Shown here piece by piece: positions 9,048-19,040 of a stretch of 64,000 bases of DNA; position 1 is the first letter of the stretch, and each line of letters opens with the position of its first letter. This DNA comes from Pseudomonas putida (GTDB taxonomy: Bacteria > Pseudomonadota > Gammaproteobacteria > Pseudomonadales > Pseudomonadaceae): NCBI RefSeq assembly GCF_016406145.1, contig NZ_CP066306.1:1674001-1738000 (forward strand), read 5' to 3'. The notes under the pieces are model-generated. The model saw only the letters and a program-made list of their open reading frames with translations, made no database searches and had not been told where the DNA came from. The translations under genes and the position numbers were made by a program.

Positions 9048-9098
9048 TGGTCACCGGCCAGCTGCCTGACATATATCCATTAGGAGTGAAAACTAGGT

Positions 9099-9335
9099 AT
9101 GAGCACCATCGAAGAACGCGTCAAGAAAATCGTCGCCGAGCAACTGGGCGTGAAGGAAGATGAAGTGACCAACGAGAAGTCCTTTGTCGATGACCTGGGT
9201 GCCGATTCGCTTGACACCGTTGAGCTGGTGATGGCTCTGGAAGAGGAATTCGAGACTGAAATCCCTGACGAAGAAGCCGAGAAGATCACTACCGTTCAAG
9301 CTGCCATCGACTACGTCAACTCCCACCAGGGTTAA
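9099..9335 (+). CDS. acpP: Acyl carrier protein
   Basis: Small acidic carrier of growing acyl chains in the cytoplasm, 78 aa. The phosphopantetheine attachment site is S37 in GADSLDTVE. The four-helix pattern and high Glu/Asp content are typical. TAGGAGTG at 9081-9088 is a good ribosome binding site. Its partners FabD, FabG and FabF flank it, and PlsX uses acyl-ACP. A strong terminator follows, so acpP can be expressed independently of fabF. Confidence 0.98.
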   Translation: MSTIEERVKKIVAEQLGVKEDEVTNEKSFVDDLGADSLDTVELVMALEEEFETEIPDEEAEKITTVQAAIDYVNSHQG

Positions 9336-9367
9336 GACGCTGTAGTCGACGCTTCTTGTCGAGAAGA

Positions 9368-9399
9368 ACCGCACTGCCTTTGCCGGCGTGCGGTTTTTT
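9368..9399 (+). terminator. Rho-independent terminator after acpP
   Basis: Stem ACCGCAC (9368-9374) / GTGCGGT (9388-9394) is followed by a run of T to 9399. It lies between acpP and fabF, so fabF is transcribed by read-through or from its own promoter. Confidence 0.85.
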
Positions 9400-9509
9400 C
9401 TTTGCGAAGGTCCTGCAATGATCCGCAGGCTTCGAGAGCCTGTTGCCATTTCATTCCATTGCCTTGAATGCAATGGCAAGAGACTCTGTTATTAGAAAAG
9501 GAGAGTACT

Positions 9510-10754
9510 GTGTCGCGTAGACGCGTCGTGGTCACTGGTATGGGTATGCTGTCGCCACTGGGTACGGATGTACCGAGCACCTGGCAGGGCATTCTGGCTG
9601 GCCGCAGTGGCATCGGGCCGATCGAGCATACGGACCTTTCTGCCTACTCCACCCGTTTTGGCGGCTCGGTGAAGGGCTTTGAGGTCGAGCAGTACCTGTC
9701 GGCCAAGGAAGCTCGCAAGCTTGACCTGTTCATTCAGTACGGCCTGGCGGCCGGTTTCCAGGCGGTACGCAATGCCGGCCTGGAAGTCACCGACGCCAAC
9801 CGCGAGCGCATTGGCGTGGCCATGGGCTCCGGGATCGGCGGCCTGACCAACATCGAAGAAACCAGCCGCACCTTGCACGATCAAGGCCCGCGCCGCATTT
9901 CGCCGTTCTTCGTGCCAGGTTCGATCATCAACATGATCTCCGGCTTCCTGTCGATCCATCTGGGGTTGCAGGGCCCGAATTATGCCATTGCCACTGCCTG
10001 TACCACTGGCACCCACTGTATCGGCATGGCGGCTCGCAACATCGCCTACGGTGAAGCCGACGTGATGATCGCCGGTGGCGCCGAAATGGCCGCTTGCGGC
10101 TTGGGCATGGGTGGCTTTGGTGCTTCTCGCGCACTGTCGACCCGTAACGATGAGCCGGCCCGTGCCAGTCGCCCGTGGGACAAGGGGCGTGATGGTTTTG
10201 TACTCTCCGACGGCGCCGGTGCACTGGTACTCGAAGAGCTGGAGCACGCCCAGGCCCGTGGTGCGACCATTTATGCCGAGCTGGTTGGTTTCGGCATGAG
10301 CGGCGACGCTTACCACATGACTTCGCCACCCGACAGTGGCGAAGGCGCAGCGCGCTGCATGGCCAACGCCTTGCGTGATGCTGGCATTCAGCCGGCTGAG
10401 GTCAGTTACATCAACGCCCACGGCACCTCGACTCCGGCTGGCGATGTCGCTGAGGTCGCGGCGATCAAGCGTGTGTTCGGCGAGCACGCCTACAAGCTGG
10501 CTGTCAGCTCGACCAAGTCGATGACCGGTCACCTGCTGGGGGCTGCGGGCGCTGTAGAGGCGATCTTCAGCGTGTTGGCGATCAACAGCCAGATGGCGCC
10601 GCCAACCATCAACCTCGATGAGCCGGACGAAGGCTGCGACCTCGACTTCGTGCCCCACCAGGCGCGCAGCATGCCGATCGACGTAGTGCTGTCCAACTCG
10701 TTCGGCTTTGGCGGCACCAACGGCTCGCTGGTGTTCCGCCGGTTCGCCGGCTGA
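9510..10754 (+). CDS. fabF: 3-oxoacyl-ACP synthase II FabF
   Basis: Condensing enzyme that elongates acyl-ACP with malonyl-ACP; in gammaproteobacteria it also governs temperature-dependent unsaturated fatty acid content. The 414-aa protein has the Cys-His-His triad: C164 in ATACTTGTH, and the histidines in NAHGTSTP and GHLLGAAG. I place the start at the GTG at 9510, giving [13 protein letters not shown], preceded by AAAGGAGAG (9497-9505). The upstream in-frame ATG at 9468 lacks homology. The stop overlaps the pabC start by one base. Confidence 0.96.
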   Translation: MSRRRVVVTGMGMLSPLGTDVPSTWQGILAGRSGIGPIEHTDLSAYSTRFGGSVKGFEVEQYLSAKEARKLDLFIQYGLAAGFQAVRNAGLEVTDANRERIGVAMGSGIGGLTNIEETSRTLHDQGPRRISPFFVPGSIINMISGFLSIHLGLQGPNYAIATACTTGTHCIGMAARNIAYGEADVMIAGGAEMAACGLGMGGFGASRALSTRNDEPARASRPWDKGRDGFVLSDGAGALVLEELEHAQARGATIYAELVGFGMSGDAYHMTSPPDSGEGAARCMANALRDAGIQPAEVSYINAHGTSTPAGDVAEVAAIKRVFGEHAYKLAVSSTKSMTGHLLGAAGAVEAIFSVLAINSQMAPPTINLDEPDEGCDLDFVPHQARSMPIDVVLSNSFGFGGTNGSLVFRRFAG

Positions 10755-11569
10755 TGCACAGCTGGATCGACGGCCAGCCTGCGACTGCGGTCAACCTGCA
10801 GAACCGTGGCCTGGCCTATGGCGATGGTTTGTTCGAGACCATCGCCGTACGCAGTGGCCGGCCCAGCATGCTGGACGGTCACCTGGCACGCCTGGCCCTG
10901 GGCTGCCAGCGCCTGGCAATCAATGCCGACGTTGCGTTGGTGCGCGATGAAATCCTGCGTTATGCCAGCCAACTGGGTGACGGCGTCGCCAAGCTGATCC
11001 TCACCAGGGGCGACAGCCAGCGTGGCTATGCGCCGATGGCAGGTGCTGCGCCGCGGCGCATCCTGCTGAGCAGCCCGCTGCCCAGCTACCCGGGCGAACA
11101 TGCCGAACACGGTGTGCGTCTTTTCCCTTGCCAGACCCGGCTTGGGGAACAACCGTTGCTCGCAGGCCTCAAACACCTCAACCGCCTGGAGCAGGTGCTG
11201 GCCCGTGCCGAATGGCAGGACAGCGAACATGCCGAAGGCTTGATGTGTGATGGGCAAGGCAGGCTGGTCGAAGGTGTTTACAGCAATCTTTTCCTGGTGC
11301 AAGGCGGCGTGTTGCTCACCGCCGAACTCAGCCGTTGCGGCGTTGCAGGCGTGATGCGAGGTGCGTTGCTGGAACAGGCGCAGGCACAGGGTATCCCGGT
11401 GCAGGTGCGCGACCTGTCTTTCGACGAGCTTGCGCTGGCTGATGAGGTATTTATCTGCAACAGCGTTTATGGGGTCTGGCCTGTGCGGGCTTTTGCTGCA
11501 CTGAACTGGTCGCCGGGCCCGCTCACCCGTAAACTGCAGGCCTTTGCCCGTACGTTACTGGATACCTGA
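10754..11569 (+). CDS. pabC: Aminodeoxychorismate lyase PabC
   Basis: PLP enzyme that releases p-aminobenzoate and pyruvate from 4-amino-4-deoxychorismate for folate synthesis. The 271-aa protein is a fold-type IV (branched-chain aminotransferase-like) member. It starts [30 protein letters not shown], of which the RGLAYGDGLFET segment is the family mark; the PLP lysine is likely in AGLKHLNRLEQVLA. The ATG overlaps the fabF TGA (10752-10754), indicating translational coupling. FolC, a later folate enzyme, is encoded near 46 kb. Confidence 0.93.
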   Translation: MHSWIDGQPATAVNLQNRGLAYGDGLFETIAVRSGRPSMLDGHLARLALGCQRLAINADVALVRDEILRYASQLGDGVAKLILTRGDSQRGYAPMAGAAPRRILLSSPLPSYPGEHAEHGVRLFPCQTRLGEQPLLAGLKHLNRLEQVLARAEWQDSEHAEGLMCDGQGRLVEGVYSNLFLVQGGVLLTAELSRCGVAGVMRGALLEQAQAQGIPVQVRDLSFDELALADEVFICNSVYGVWPVRAFAALNWSPGPLTRKLQAFARTLLDT

Positions 11570-11573
11570 ATTC

Positions 11574-12737
11574 GTGAGACGCAAAATCCTGCTGCTGCTG
11601 GAAATGGGCTTGATCCTGGCCGGCCTGGCATTGGGCTGGTCTGCCTGGAAGGTCAACTCGGTGCTGGAGCAGCCCTTGCGCGTGACGCAGGAGCAACTGC
11701 TCGACGTGCCCAATGGCACCAACCCCAATCGCATGTTCTACCGCATGGAAGGCGAGGGGTTGCTCGATGACGCCTTCTGGTTGCGCCTGTACTGGCGCTT
11801 CAACATGGCCGGCACGCCCCTGAAAACCGGCGAATATCGCATCACGCCGGGCATGACCGTCGAAGACTTGTTCGACGCCTGGCGCCGCGCCGATGTGGTG
11901 CAGTACAACCTGACTCTGGTGGAGGGTTGGACCTTCCGCCAGGTGCGTTCGGCGATCGCCAGGCACGAGAAGATCAAGCACACCCTCGAGGGCCTTACCG
12001 ACTCCGAAGTCATGGACAAGCTTGGCCATACCGGCGTGTTTCCGGAGGGCCGGTTCTTCCCTGATACCTACCGTTTCGTGCGGGGCATGAGTGACGTCGA
12101 GCTGTTGCAGCAGGCCTATATGCGGCTGGACGAAGTGTTGGCCAAAGAGTGGGCCGAGCGCGCCACTGATCTGCCTTATCGTGACCCGTACCAGGCGCTG
12201 ATCATGGCTTCGTTGGTGGAGAAGGAAACCGGCATCCCGCAGGAGCGCGGGCAGATTGCCGGGGTCTTCGTTCGTCGCCTGCGGCTGGGCATGATGCTGC
12301 AGACAGACCCTACTGTCATTTACGGTATGGGCGAACGCTACAACGGCAGAATCACCCGCGCCGACCTGCGTGAGCCAACGCCTTACAACACCTATACCAT
12401 CTCTGGTTTGCCGCCCACGCCGATCGCCATGGTTGGGCGAGAGGCGATCCACGCTGCGCTCCATCCATCCGATGGCACCAGCCTGTACTTCGTCGCCCGG
12501 GGTGATGGCAGTCATGTGTTCTCCGACGATCTGGACGATCACAACTCAGCAGTGCGCGAGTATCAGCTCAAGCGGCGTGCGGATTACCGGTCAAGCCCCG
12601 CTCCCCAGGCTCAGCCGGATGCGCAGGGCGTACCGGCCCCTGCGTCGCCAGAGCCGGGCGAACCCTCTGCGCAGGACCCGGCACCGGCCAGCGACCCCGC
12701 CCCGGCCGACGCGCCCGCGCCTGACGAACAACATTAA
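11574..12737 (+). CDS. mltG: Endolytic murein transglycosylase MltG
   Basis: Inner-membrane lytic transglycosylase that cleaves nascent glycan strands and so sets their length. The 387-aa protein has a short cytoplasmic N-terminus, one transmembrane helix at about residues 4-23 (ILLLLEMGLILAGLALGWSA), a LysM-like region and the YceG domain. The catalytic glutamate is E216 in MASLVEKETGIP, equivalent to E218 of E. coli. The last 50 residues are Pro/Ala-rich and probably disordered. The start is the GTG at 11574, 4 bases after the pabC stop; the protein is 10 residues longer in frame upstream without homology. Confidence 0.93.
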   Translation: MRRKILLLLEMGLILAGLALGWSAWKVNSVLEQPLRVTQEQLLDVPNGTNPNRMFYRMEGEGLLDDAFWLRLYWRFNMAGTPLKTGEYRITPGMTVEDLFDAWRRADVVQYNLTLVEGWTFRQVRSAIARHEKIKHTLEGLTDSEVMDKLGHTGVFPEGRFFPDTYRFVRGMSDVELLQQAYMRLDEVLAKEWAERATDLPYRDPYQALIMASLVEKETGIPQERGQIAGVFVRRLRLGMMLQTDPTVIYGMGERYNGRITRADLREPTPYNTYTISGLPPTPIAMVGREAIHAALHPSDGTSLYFVARGDGSHVFSDDLDDHNSAVREYQLKRRADYRSSPAPQAQPDAQGVPAPASPEPGEPSAQDPAPASDPAPADAPAPDEQH

Positions 12738-14358
<1,621 letters not shown>

Positions 14359-14388
14359 TTTTTCAATTTTTCATGTGTGACGTCTCCC

Positions 14389-15171
14389 ATGCTCGTAGAT
14401 TCTCATTGCCACCTCGACCGTCTTGACCTCAGTGCCCATCAGGGCTCCCTCGATGCCGCCCTGCAGGCGGCCCGCGAGCGCGGGGTCGGGCATTTTCTGT
14501 GCATCGGTGTCAGTGCCGAAAATGCCGGTGCAGTGAAGGCGCTGAGCGAGCAGTACGCTGATGTCGACTGCTCGGTGGGCGTGCACCCGCTTGACCTGGC
14601 CCCCGGCGAGACCCCGGCGCTGGAATGGCTCTTGCGCGAACTGGCTCACCCGCATGTCGTCGCGATTGGCGAAACCGGGCTGGACTACCACTACGAGCCG
14701 GAGGCGGCCGAGCTGCAACAGGCGTCGTTCCGCCTGCACCTGGAGGCGTCGCGCCAGACTGGCAAACCGGTGATCGTGCATACGCGAGCAGCCAGAGCTG
14801 ACACCTTGGCGCTGCTGCGTGAGGCCAGCCTGCCGCAGGCCGGTGTGCTGCATTGCTTCACCGAGGACTGGGAGATGGCCAGGGCGGCCCTGGACCTGGG
14901 TTACTACATTTCGCTGTCCGGTATTGTCACCTTCCGCAATGCCGATGCGTTGCGCGAGGTGGCGCGACAGGTGCCGGTCGATCGATTGCTGGTGGAGACC
15001 GATTCGCCTTACCTGGCTCCGATTCCTTACCGTGGCAAGCCGAACCTTCCGCAGTACGTGCGAGAGGTGGCCGAGTACGTGGCGTCCTTGCGCGGCGTCA
15101 GCTACCAGCAGTTGGCCGGGCAAACCACCGACAACTTCAAGCGGTTGTTCCCTTTGGCCCGGGTAGCCTGA
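14389..15171 (+). CDS. TatD-family metal-dependent nuclease/hydrolase (YcfH-like)
   Basis: TIM-barrel metal hydrolase, 260 aa, of the TatD DNase family. Metal ligands are visible: HxH in DSHCHLD, the glutamate of GETGLDYHY, histidines in VIVHTRAA and VLHCFTED, and the aspartate of ETDSPYLAP. Some family members are 3'-5' exonucleases or D-aminoacyl-tRNA deacylases; the substrate here is not known. The ATG at 14389 puts the motif at the usual position; a GTG at 14377 would add four residues. It follows holB after 30 bases; in P. aeruginosa pilZ separates these two genes. Confidence 0.9.
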   Translation: MLVDSHCHLDRLDLSAHQGSLDAALQAARERGVGHFLCIGVSAENAGAVKALSEQYADVDCSVGVHPLDLAPGETPALEWLLRELAHPHVVAIGETGLDYHYEPEAAELQQASFRLHLEASRQTGKPVIVHTRAARADTLALLREASLPQAGVLHCFTEDWEMARAALDLGYYISLSGIVTFRNADALREVARQVPVDRLLVETDSPYLAPIPYRGKPNLPQYVREVAEYVASLRGVSYQQLAGQTTDNFKRLFPLARVA

Positions 15172-15232
15172 GTCGGGCGCCAATCTCAACGGCGCTGCAA
15201 AGCTGCCAGCGGGCCAGCTTCGTCATACAGGC

Positions 15233-15352
15233 AAAAAAAACCCGGGTTCTGGGGGAGGAATCCGGGTTAAGACCATTAGGAGTAAAACAAAGGTACGCGG
15301 TCCGTGAGCACCTTTATCGACGCGCCACTGGGGGGGATGCGCCGCGCCAACA
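15233..15352 (-). ncRNA. rgsA: Small RNA, probable RgsA
   Basis: The gap between the TatD gene and the class V aminotransferase holds a complete transcription unit on the minus strand. A sigmaS-like -10 box (15364-15358) is followed about 120 bases later by a terminator hairpin (AACCCGG/CCGGGTT) and an uninterrupted run of eight T. RgsA, the RpoS-dependent, Gac-influenced small RNA of Pseudomonas, lies downstream of the TatD gene (PA2959) in P. aeruginosa and is about 120 nt. Position, strand relative to the neighbours, size and promoter class all agree. The exact 5' end is estimated. RgsA is implicated in oxidative-stress survival. Confidence 0.8.
15239..15268 (-). terminator. Rho-independent terminator of the RgsA-like RNA
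   Basis: On the minus strand CCGGGTT/AACCCGG arms (15262-15268 and 15239-15245) close a stem that is followed by eight T (15240-15233). On the plus strand the hairpin is preceded, not followed, by the A/T tract, so it is directional. Confidence 0.85.
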
Positions 15353-15357
15353 CTTCT

Positions 15358-15364
15358 AGTATTG
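15358..15364 (-). promoter_or_regulatory. SigmaS-type -10 box for RgsA
   Basis: CAATACT on the minus strand matches the RpoS -10 consensus CTATACT at six of seven bases and lacks a good TTGACA at -35. Transcription would start near 15352. Confidence 0.6.
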
Positions 15365-15373
15365 GTCAGGTTT

Positions 15374-15390
15374 GGCGCAGTGCCAGTGCC
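15374..15390 (-). promoter_or_regulatory. Sigma54-like element upstream of RgsA
   Basis: On the minus strand TTGGCAC, five bases, then CTGC gives the GG-N10-GC spacing of RpoN promoters, with one mismatch in the TTGC part. It lies immediately upstream of the RpoS-type -10 box. It may be chance. Confidence 0.3.
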
Positions 15391-15442
15391 AATTGTTCGT
15401 TTTTTAAACAGATTTGGAATACGCCCGAGCCCGCTTCCTTCC

Positions 15443-16576
15443 TCAGCGCATGGCAAGGCGCCGTACTTGCTGCACAGCTTCGTCGATAAGCTGCTCACTG
15501 GTATAGAAGTGCGGCGAAAAGCGCACACCTGGGCCTCGCAGAGCACAGATCGTCCGCTCTGCGGTCAGGGTGCGATGAATGTCTGCGCTGTTCTGGCCGG
15601 AAATACTGAATGTGACAATTCCCGCCCGTTGCTCCGGGCTATCCGGGCTATGCAACTGGACCCTGGCGATACCCGCCAGCCCTTGATGCAACTGCTCGAC
15701 GCGTCGCTGCAATTGTCGGGCAACTTCGTCCATGCCGACTTCCTCGAGCAGCGACAAGCTAGCCTCCAGCGCGCAAGCGCCCAGCATGTTCGGGCTGCCG
15801 CATTCGAACCGCCGTGCGCTGCGGGCGGGCTGCCACTGACGGCGTTCGAAGTCACCCAGATTATCCAGCATGTGCCAGCCATAGGCGTTGAGCCTTAGCT
15901 GCGGGCGCAACGCGGCCCTGCAGTAGAATACCCCCAGGCCTTCAGGGCCCAGCATCCATTTGTGGCCGTCAGCCATGGCGAAATCACACTCATAGCGCTG
16001 CACGTCGAAAGGCAGGGCGCCAATCTGCTGAATGGCATCGACGCAGAACAGTACATTGCGTGCCCGACACCCCTGGCCCAAGCGTGTCAGATCCAGGCGC
16101 AGGCCGCTGCCGAACTGCACGGCGCTGATAGCCAGCAGGCGTGTGCGCCGGTTGCAGGCCCCGAGTAGCGAAGCCTCCGGATCGGCTACGGCGAGGCTTG
16201 CCTGAACTACCTCGACGCCGCGATCGGTCAGCGCTTCCCAGACCACCCGGTTGGAAGGGAACTCCTCGTCGCTGATCACCACCTGGTCGCCGGGCTGCCA
16301 GTCCAGGCCGAAAGCCACCAGCGAGAGTGCCTCGGAAGTGTTCTTGACCAGCGCGATATCGCCGCGTGAGGGCGCGTTGAGCAGGCGCGCAAGCCGTTCA
16401 CGCAGGCGTCGCTCGGTGGCCAACCATGCCGGGTAGTCACTAGCGCCCAGGTTCACGTTTTCCCGCGCAAAGCGCGACACGGCTTCGCTGGCCCTGCGTG
16501 GCCAGGGGGCGATGGCCGCGTGGTTCAGGTAGCGCAGCCCCGGAGCCTGGTCGAACTCATCGTGAAACATAGACAT
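15443..16576 (-). CDS. Aminotransferase class V-fold PLP enzyme
   Basis: A 377-aa fold-type I PLP enzyme related to cysteine desulfurases and isopenicillin-N epimerases. The PLP lysine is in MADGHKWMLGPEGLG, preceded by the aspartate of FCVDAIQQIGAL. An N-terminal LRYLNHAAIAPWP segment matches the substrate-binding start of this family. There is no obvious flexible cysteine loop of a true NifS/IscS desulfurase, so the substrate is unknown. It is divergent from the TetR gene, with 71 bases between the starts, which invites regulation by that TetR. The RgsA-like RNA lies just downstream on the same strand. Confidence 0.8.
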   Translation of the reverse strand: MSMFHDEFDQAPGLRYLNHAAIAPWPRRASEAVSRFARENVNLGASDYPAWLATERRLRERLARLLNAPSRGDIALVKNTSEALSLVAFGLDWQPGDQVVISDEEFPSNRVVWEALTDRGVEVVQASLAVADPEASLLGACNRRTRLLAISAVQFGSGLRLDLTRLGQGCRARNVLFCVDAIQQIGALPFDVQRYECDFAMADGHKWMLGPEGLGVFYCRAALRPQLRLNAYGWHMLDNLGDFERRQWQPARSARRFECGSPNMLGACALEASLSLLEEVGMDEVARQLQRRVEQLHQGLAGIARVQLHSPDSPEQRAGIVTFSISGQNSADIHRTLTAERTICALRGPGVRFSPHFYTSEQLIDEAVQQVRRLAMR

Positions 16577-16647
16577 GGTTGGATGATCCGTGCAATTTGC
16601 TGCAAGTTAGGCATAATAAACCGCTTCAATGTCATCCAGTCCTTCCC

Positions 16648-17283
16648 ATGCAGAAAGAACCTCGTAAGGTCCGTGAGTTTCGCCGTCGCGAACAGGAAAT
16701 CCTCGATACTGCGCTCAAGCTGTTTCTCGAACAGGGTGAAGACAGTGTCACCGTCGAGATGATCGCTGACGCTGTAGGTATCGGCAAAGGTACGATCTAC
16801 AAGCACTTCAAGTCCAAGGCGGAGATCTACCTGCGCCTGATGCTCGACTACGAGCGTGACCTGAATGCGCTGTTGCATTCGGCCGATGTCGACCGCGACA
16901 AAGAGGCGCTGTCGCGCGCCTATTTCGAGTTCCGCATGCGCGACCCGCAGCGTTACCGGTTGTTCGATCGCCTGGAAGAAAAGGTGGTCAAGGGCAACCA
17001 GGTGCCGGAGATGGTCGAGGAGCTGCACAGCATCCGTGCCTCCAACTTCGATCGGCTGACCCAGCTGATCAAGGGCCGCATCAGCGAAGGCAAGCTCGAA
17101 GACGTGCCGCCATACTTCCATTACTGCGCAGCCTGGGCCTTGGTGCACGGTGCCGTGGCGCTCTACCACTCGCCATTCTGGAGCAATGTGCTTGAGGACC
17201 AGGAAGGTTTCTTCCAGTTCCTCATGGACATCGGCGTGCGCATGGGCAACAAGCGCAAGCGTGACCCGGAACCCGCGAGCTGA
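16648..17283 (+). CDS. TetR-family transcriptional regulator (PA2957-like)
   Basis: A 211-aa regulator with the TetR helix-turn-helix at about residues 30-60 (VTVEMIADAVGIGKGTIYKHF) and a helical ligand-binding domain. It begins MQKEPRKVREFRRREQEIL at the ATG at 16648; the longer open frame upstream is non-homologous. Its place between the TatD region and the MoaA-like gene recalls PA2957 of P. aeruginosa. The short gap to the divergent aminotransferase suggests that both promoters share operator DNA. The C-terminus is basic (GNKRKRDPEPAS). The ligand is unknown. Confidence 0.88.
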   Translation: MQKEPRKVREFRRREQEILDTALKLFLEQGEDSVTVEMIADAVGIGKGTIYKHFKSKAEIYLRLMLDYERDLNALLHSADVDRDKEALSRAYFEFRMRDPQRYRLFDRLEEKVVKGNQVPEMVEELHSIRASNFDRLTQLIKGRISEGKLEDVPPYFHYCAAWALVHGAVALYHSPFWSNVLEDQEGFFQFLMDIGVRMGNKRKRDPEPAS

Positions 17284-17390
17284 AGCGCTCCGTCCCGGTT
17301 CGCTGAATTCGGTGTGGAACGGGGGCTTGCAAAAACCTGAATTTTGAGTCAGGTTTTGCCGGCCCCGTTTCATCCATGCCGGAGTCATTC

Positions 17391-18359
17391 ATGATTGTCG
17401 ATCGTCAAGGCAGGCGTTTTCGCAACCTGCGCGTCAGCCTGACGGCTGCCTGCAACTATGCCTGCAGCTACTGCGTGCCCAACGGCAAACGTCTGGTTGC
17501 GGCGCAGGATGAGCTGTCCGCCGAGGCGCTGGCCCGCGGGGTGGCCTATCTGATCGAGGCCGCCGGTATCGAGCGCTTGCGTATTACCGGCGGTGAGCCA
17601 CTGGTCAGCCCCAGGCTGAATGCTTTTTTGGCTGCAGTGGCCAAGCTTGAGCTCCAGGACATCACCCTGACTACCAATGGTCAGTTGCTCGGGCGCAAGT
17701 TGCCGCAGTTGCAGGCGGCCGGCATCCGTCGCTTGAATGTCTCCCTCGATACGCTCGACCCCCAGGCATTTCGGCGAATCGCCCGTGGTGGCGACCTGGC
17801 CAGTGTTCTCGCGGGCATGCAGCAGGCCAGTGCCAGGGGCATGCAGATCAAGGTCAACATGGTACCCATGCGTGGGCAGAACCTGGACCAGGTTGTGCCC
17901 ATGCTCGACTACTGCCTGGCCCGAGGCTTCGAGCTGCGTTTCATCGAGCTGATGCGCATGGGTCATCTGGCCCGCGATCACAACGCATTCCTGCAGCAGT
18001 TCGTGGGGCTCGATCAGTTGCTGGACCTGATTGGTCACGCGCATGCCTTTGAGAGGGCCGATGCGCCGCTGGATGCCACTGCGTTGCGTTACCAGATACC
18101 GGGCAAGGGCCATTTCGGCGTGATCGCCAACGAGAGCGTACCGTTTTGCCGGAGCTGTTCGCGCCTGCGCCTGTCATCTACCGGCTGGCTGCATGGATGT
18201 CTGTCGTCGAGCAACCGTCACTTTGTCGGCGATCTGCTGGAGCAGCCTCGTCATCAGGCGCTACCAGCCCTGCAGCGGTTGCTGGTCAAGGCGTTGGCCG
18301 ACAAACAGGCGGTGGCGTTTTCCGGTGACGTGATGGTGATGAAGGTGATCGGCGGCTGA
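17391..18359 (+). CDS. MoaA-like radical SAM protein
   Basis: A 322-aa radical SAM enzyme resembling GTP 3',8-cyclase, the first enzyme of molybdopterin synthesis. The SAM cluster is CNYACSYC at about residues 25-32, and LRITGGEPL follows. A second cluster is supported by CRSCSRLRLSSTGWLHGC near the C-terminus. The protein ends in Gly-Gly, a hallmark of MoaA. GGAG at 17381 favours the ATG at 17391 over 17376. No other moa, mob or moe gene is near, so it could be a paralogue of a main MoaA or an orphan enzyme. A short terminator hairpin follows. Confidence 0.8.
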   Translation: MIVDRQGRRFRNLRVSLTAACNYACSYCVPNGKRLVAAQDELSAEALARGVAYLIEAAGIERLRITGGEPLVSPRLNAFLAAVAKLELQDITLTTNGQLLGRKLPQLQAAGIRRLNVSLDTLDPQAFRRIARGGDLASVLAGMQQASARGMQIKVNMVPMRGQNLDQVVPMLDYCLARGFELRFIELMRMGHLARDHNAFLQQFVGLDQLLDLIGHAHAFERADAPLDATALRYQIPGKGHFGVIANESVPFCRSCSRLRLSSTGWLHGCLSSSNRHFVGDLLEQPRHQALPALQRLLVKALADKQAVAFSGDVMVMKVIGG

Positions 18360-18381
18360 TCTGGCGCAAAAGCTGCATCCG

Positions 18382-18402
18382 CCGGCTATTCGCCGGTTTT
18401 TC
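18382..18402 (+). terminator. Short terminator after the MoaA-like gene
   Basis: CCGGC (18382-18386) and GCCGG (18392-18396) form a short GC stem followed by six or seven T. The stem is only five pairs, so efficiency is uncertain. Confidence 0.4.
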
Positions 18403-18424
18403 GTCGCCGGTCACTGGAGGAAAG

Positions 18425-19030
18425 ATGCGTAGCCTGGTCTTGCTGCTGGCGCTTATGGCGCTGGGCGGCTGCATGAATGTCAGCGATATGGGCGAGGGCG
18501 TCCGTTACCACATGAGCGATGCCGGCCTGCTGGATCACAGCGACACACGCCGCACGCTGTCGATTCGCCTGCAGCCCGATTCGTTCATCTTCATCGGCCA
18601 GGGCGCCTTCATGCCGCCAAGCAAAGGGCCAGTACCGAAGCAGAACGTGGTTGCCGAGGAGGCCTTCAAGAGCTTCGTCGAGTATTTCCCGCTGGTACGG
18701 CGCGCCCAGGGCCCGCTGGGCCTCGAAGAGGCCATCGCCGAGGCCCGCTCGGTCGGCGCCGACTATGTGCTGTATACCCGTTTTGCCCGCACCGACGACC
18801 GTATCGGCAATGGCGATGAGTGGTATGACGAGCAGGCTGTCGACCGCCTGGGCTGGGACACCGGTGTGGTGCAGATGATGCTGATCGAAACCAGTACCCG
18901 CTACCTCATCGACACTGCGCGAATCAAAAGCCGTGGCGGTTTGTTGACGTTCCACGACAATGCTCCGCAGGATTTGCTCGCAGCGCCGATGCGCGAGTAC
19001 GCTCGTAGCCTTCTGGGCATGAGTGAGTGA
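18425..19030 (+). CDS. Outer-membrane lipoprotein, DUF4823-like
   Basis: A 201-aa lipoprotein of unknown function. The N-terminus [16 protein letters not shown] is a lipoprotein signal with the lipobox LGGC, so the mature protein starts at C16. The residue after the cysteine is Met, not Asp, compatible with outer-membrane sorting. The mature part is soluble, with [14 protein letters not shown] and similar strands, recalling DUF4823 proteins; I am not sure of the family number. CTGGAGGAAAG precedes the ATG at 18425. The 3' end overlaps or abuts the DUF1285 gene, so the two are co-transcribed. Confidence 0.75.
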   Translation: MRSLVLLLALMALGGCMNVSDMGEGVRYHMSDAGLLDHSDTRRTLSIRLQPDSFIFIGQGAFMPPSKGPVPKQNVVAEEAFKSFVEYFPLVRRAQGPLGLEEAIAEARSVGADYVLYTRFARTDDRIGNGDEWYDEQAVDRLGWDTGVVQMMLIETSTRYLIDTARIKSRGGLLTFHDNAPQDLLAAPMREYARSLLGMSE

Positions 19031-19040
19031 GGGCAGGGTG

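Noticed and set aside
15223..15546. Open frame on the minus strand overlapping the RgsA-like RNA
   Set aside because: It crosses the promoter and terminator of the RNA and overlaps the aminotransferase end in another frame.
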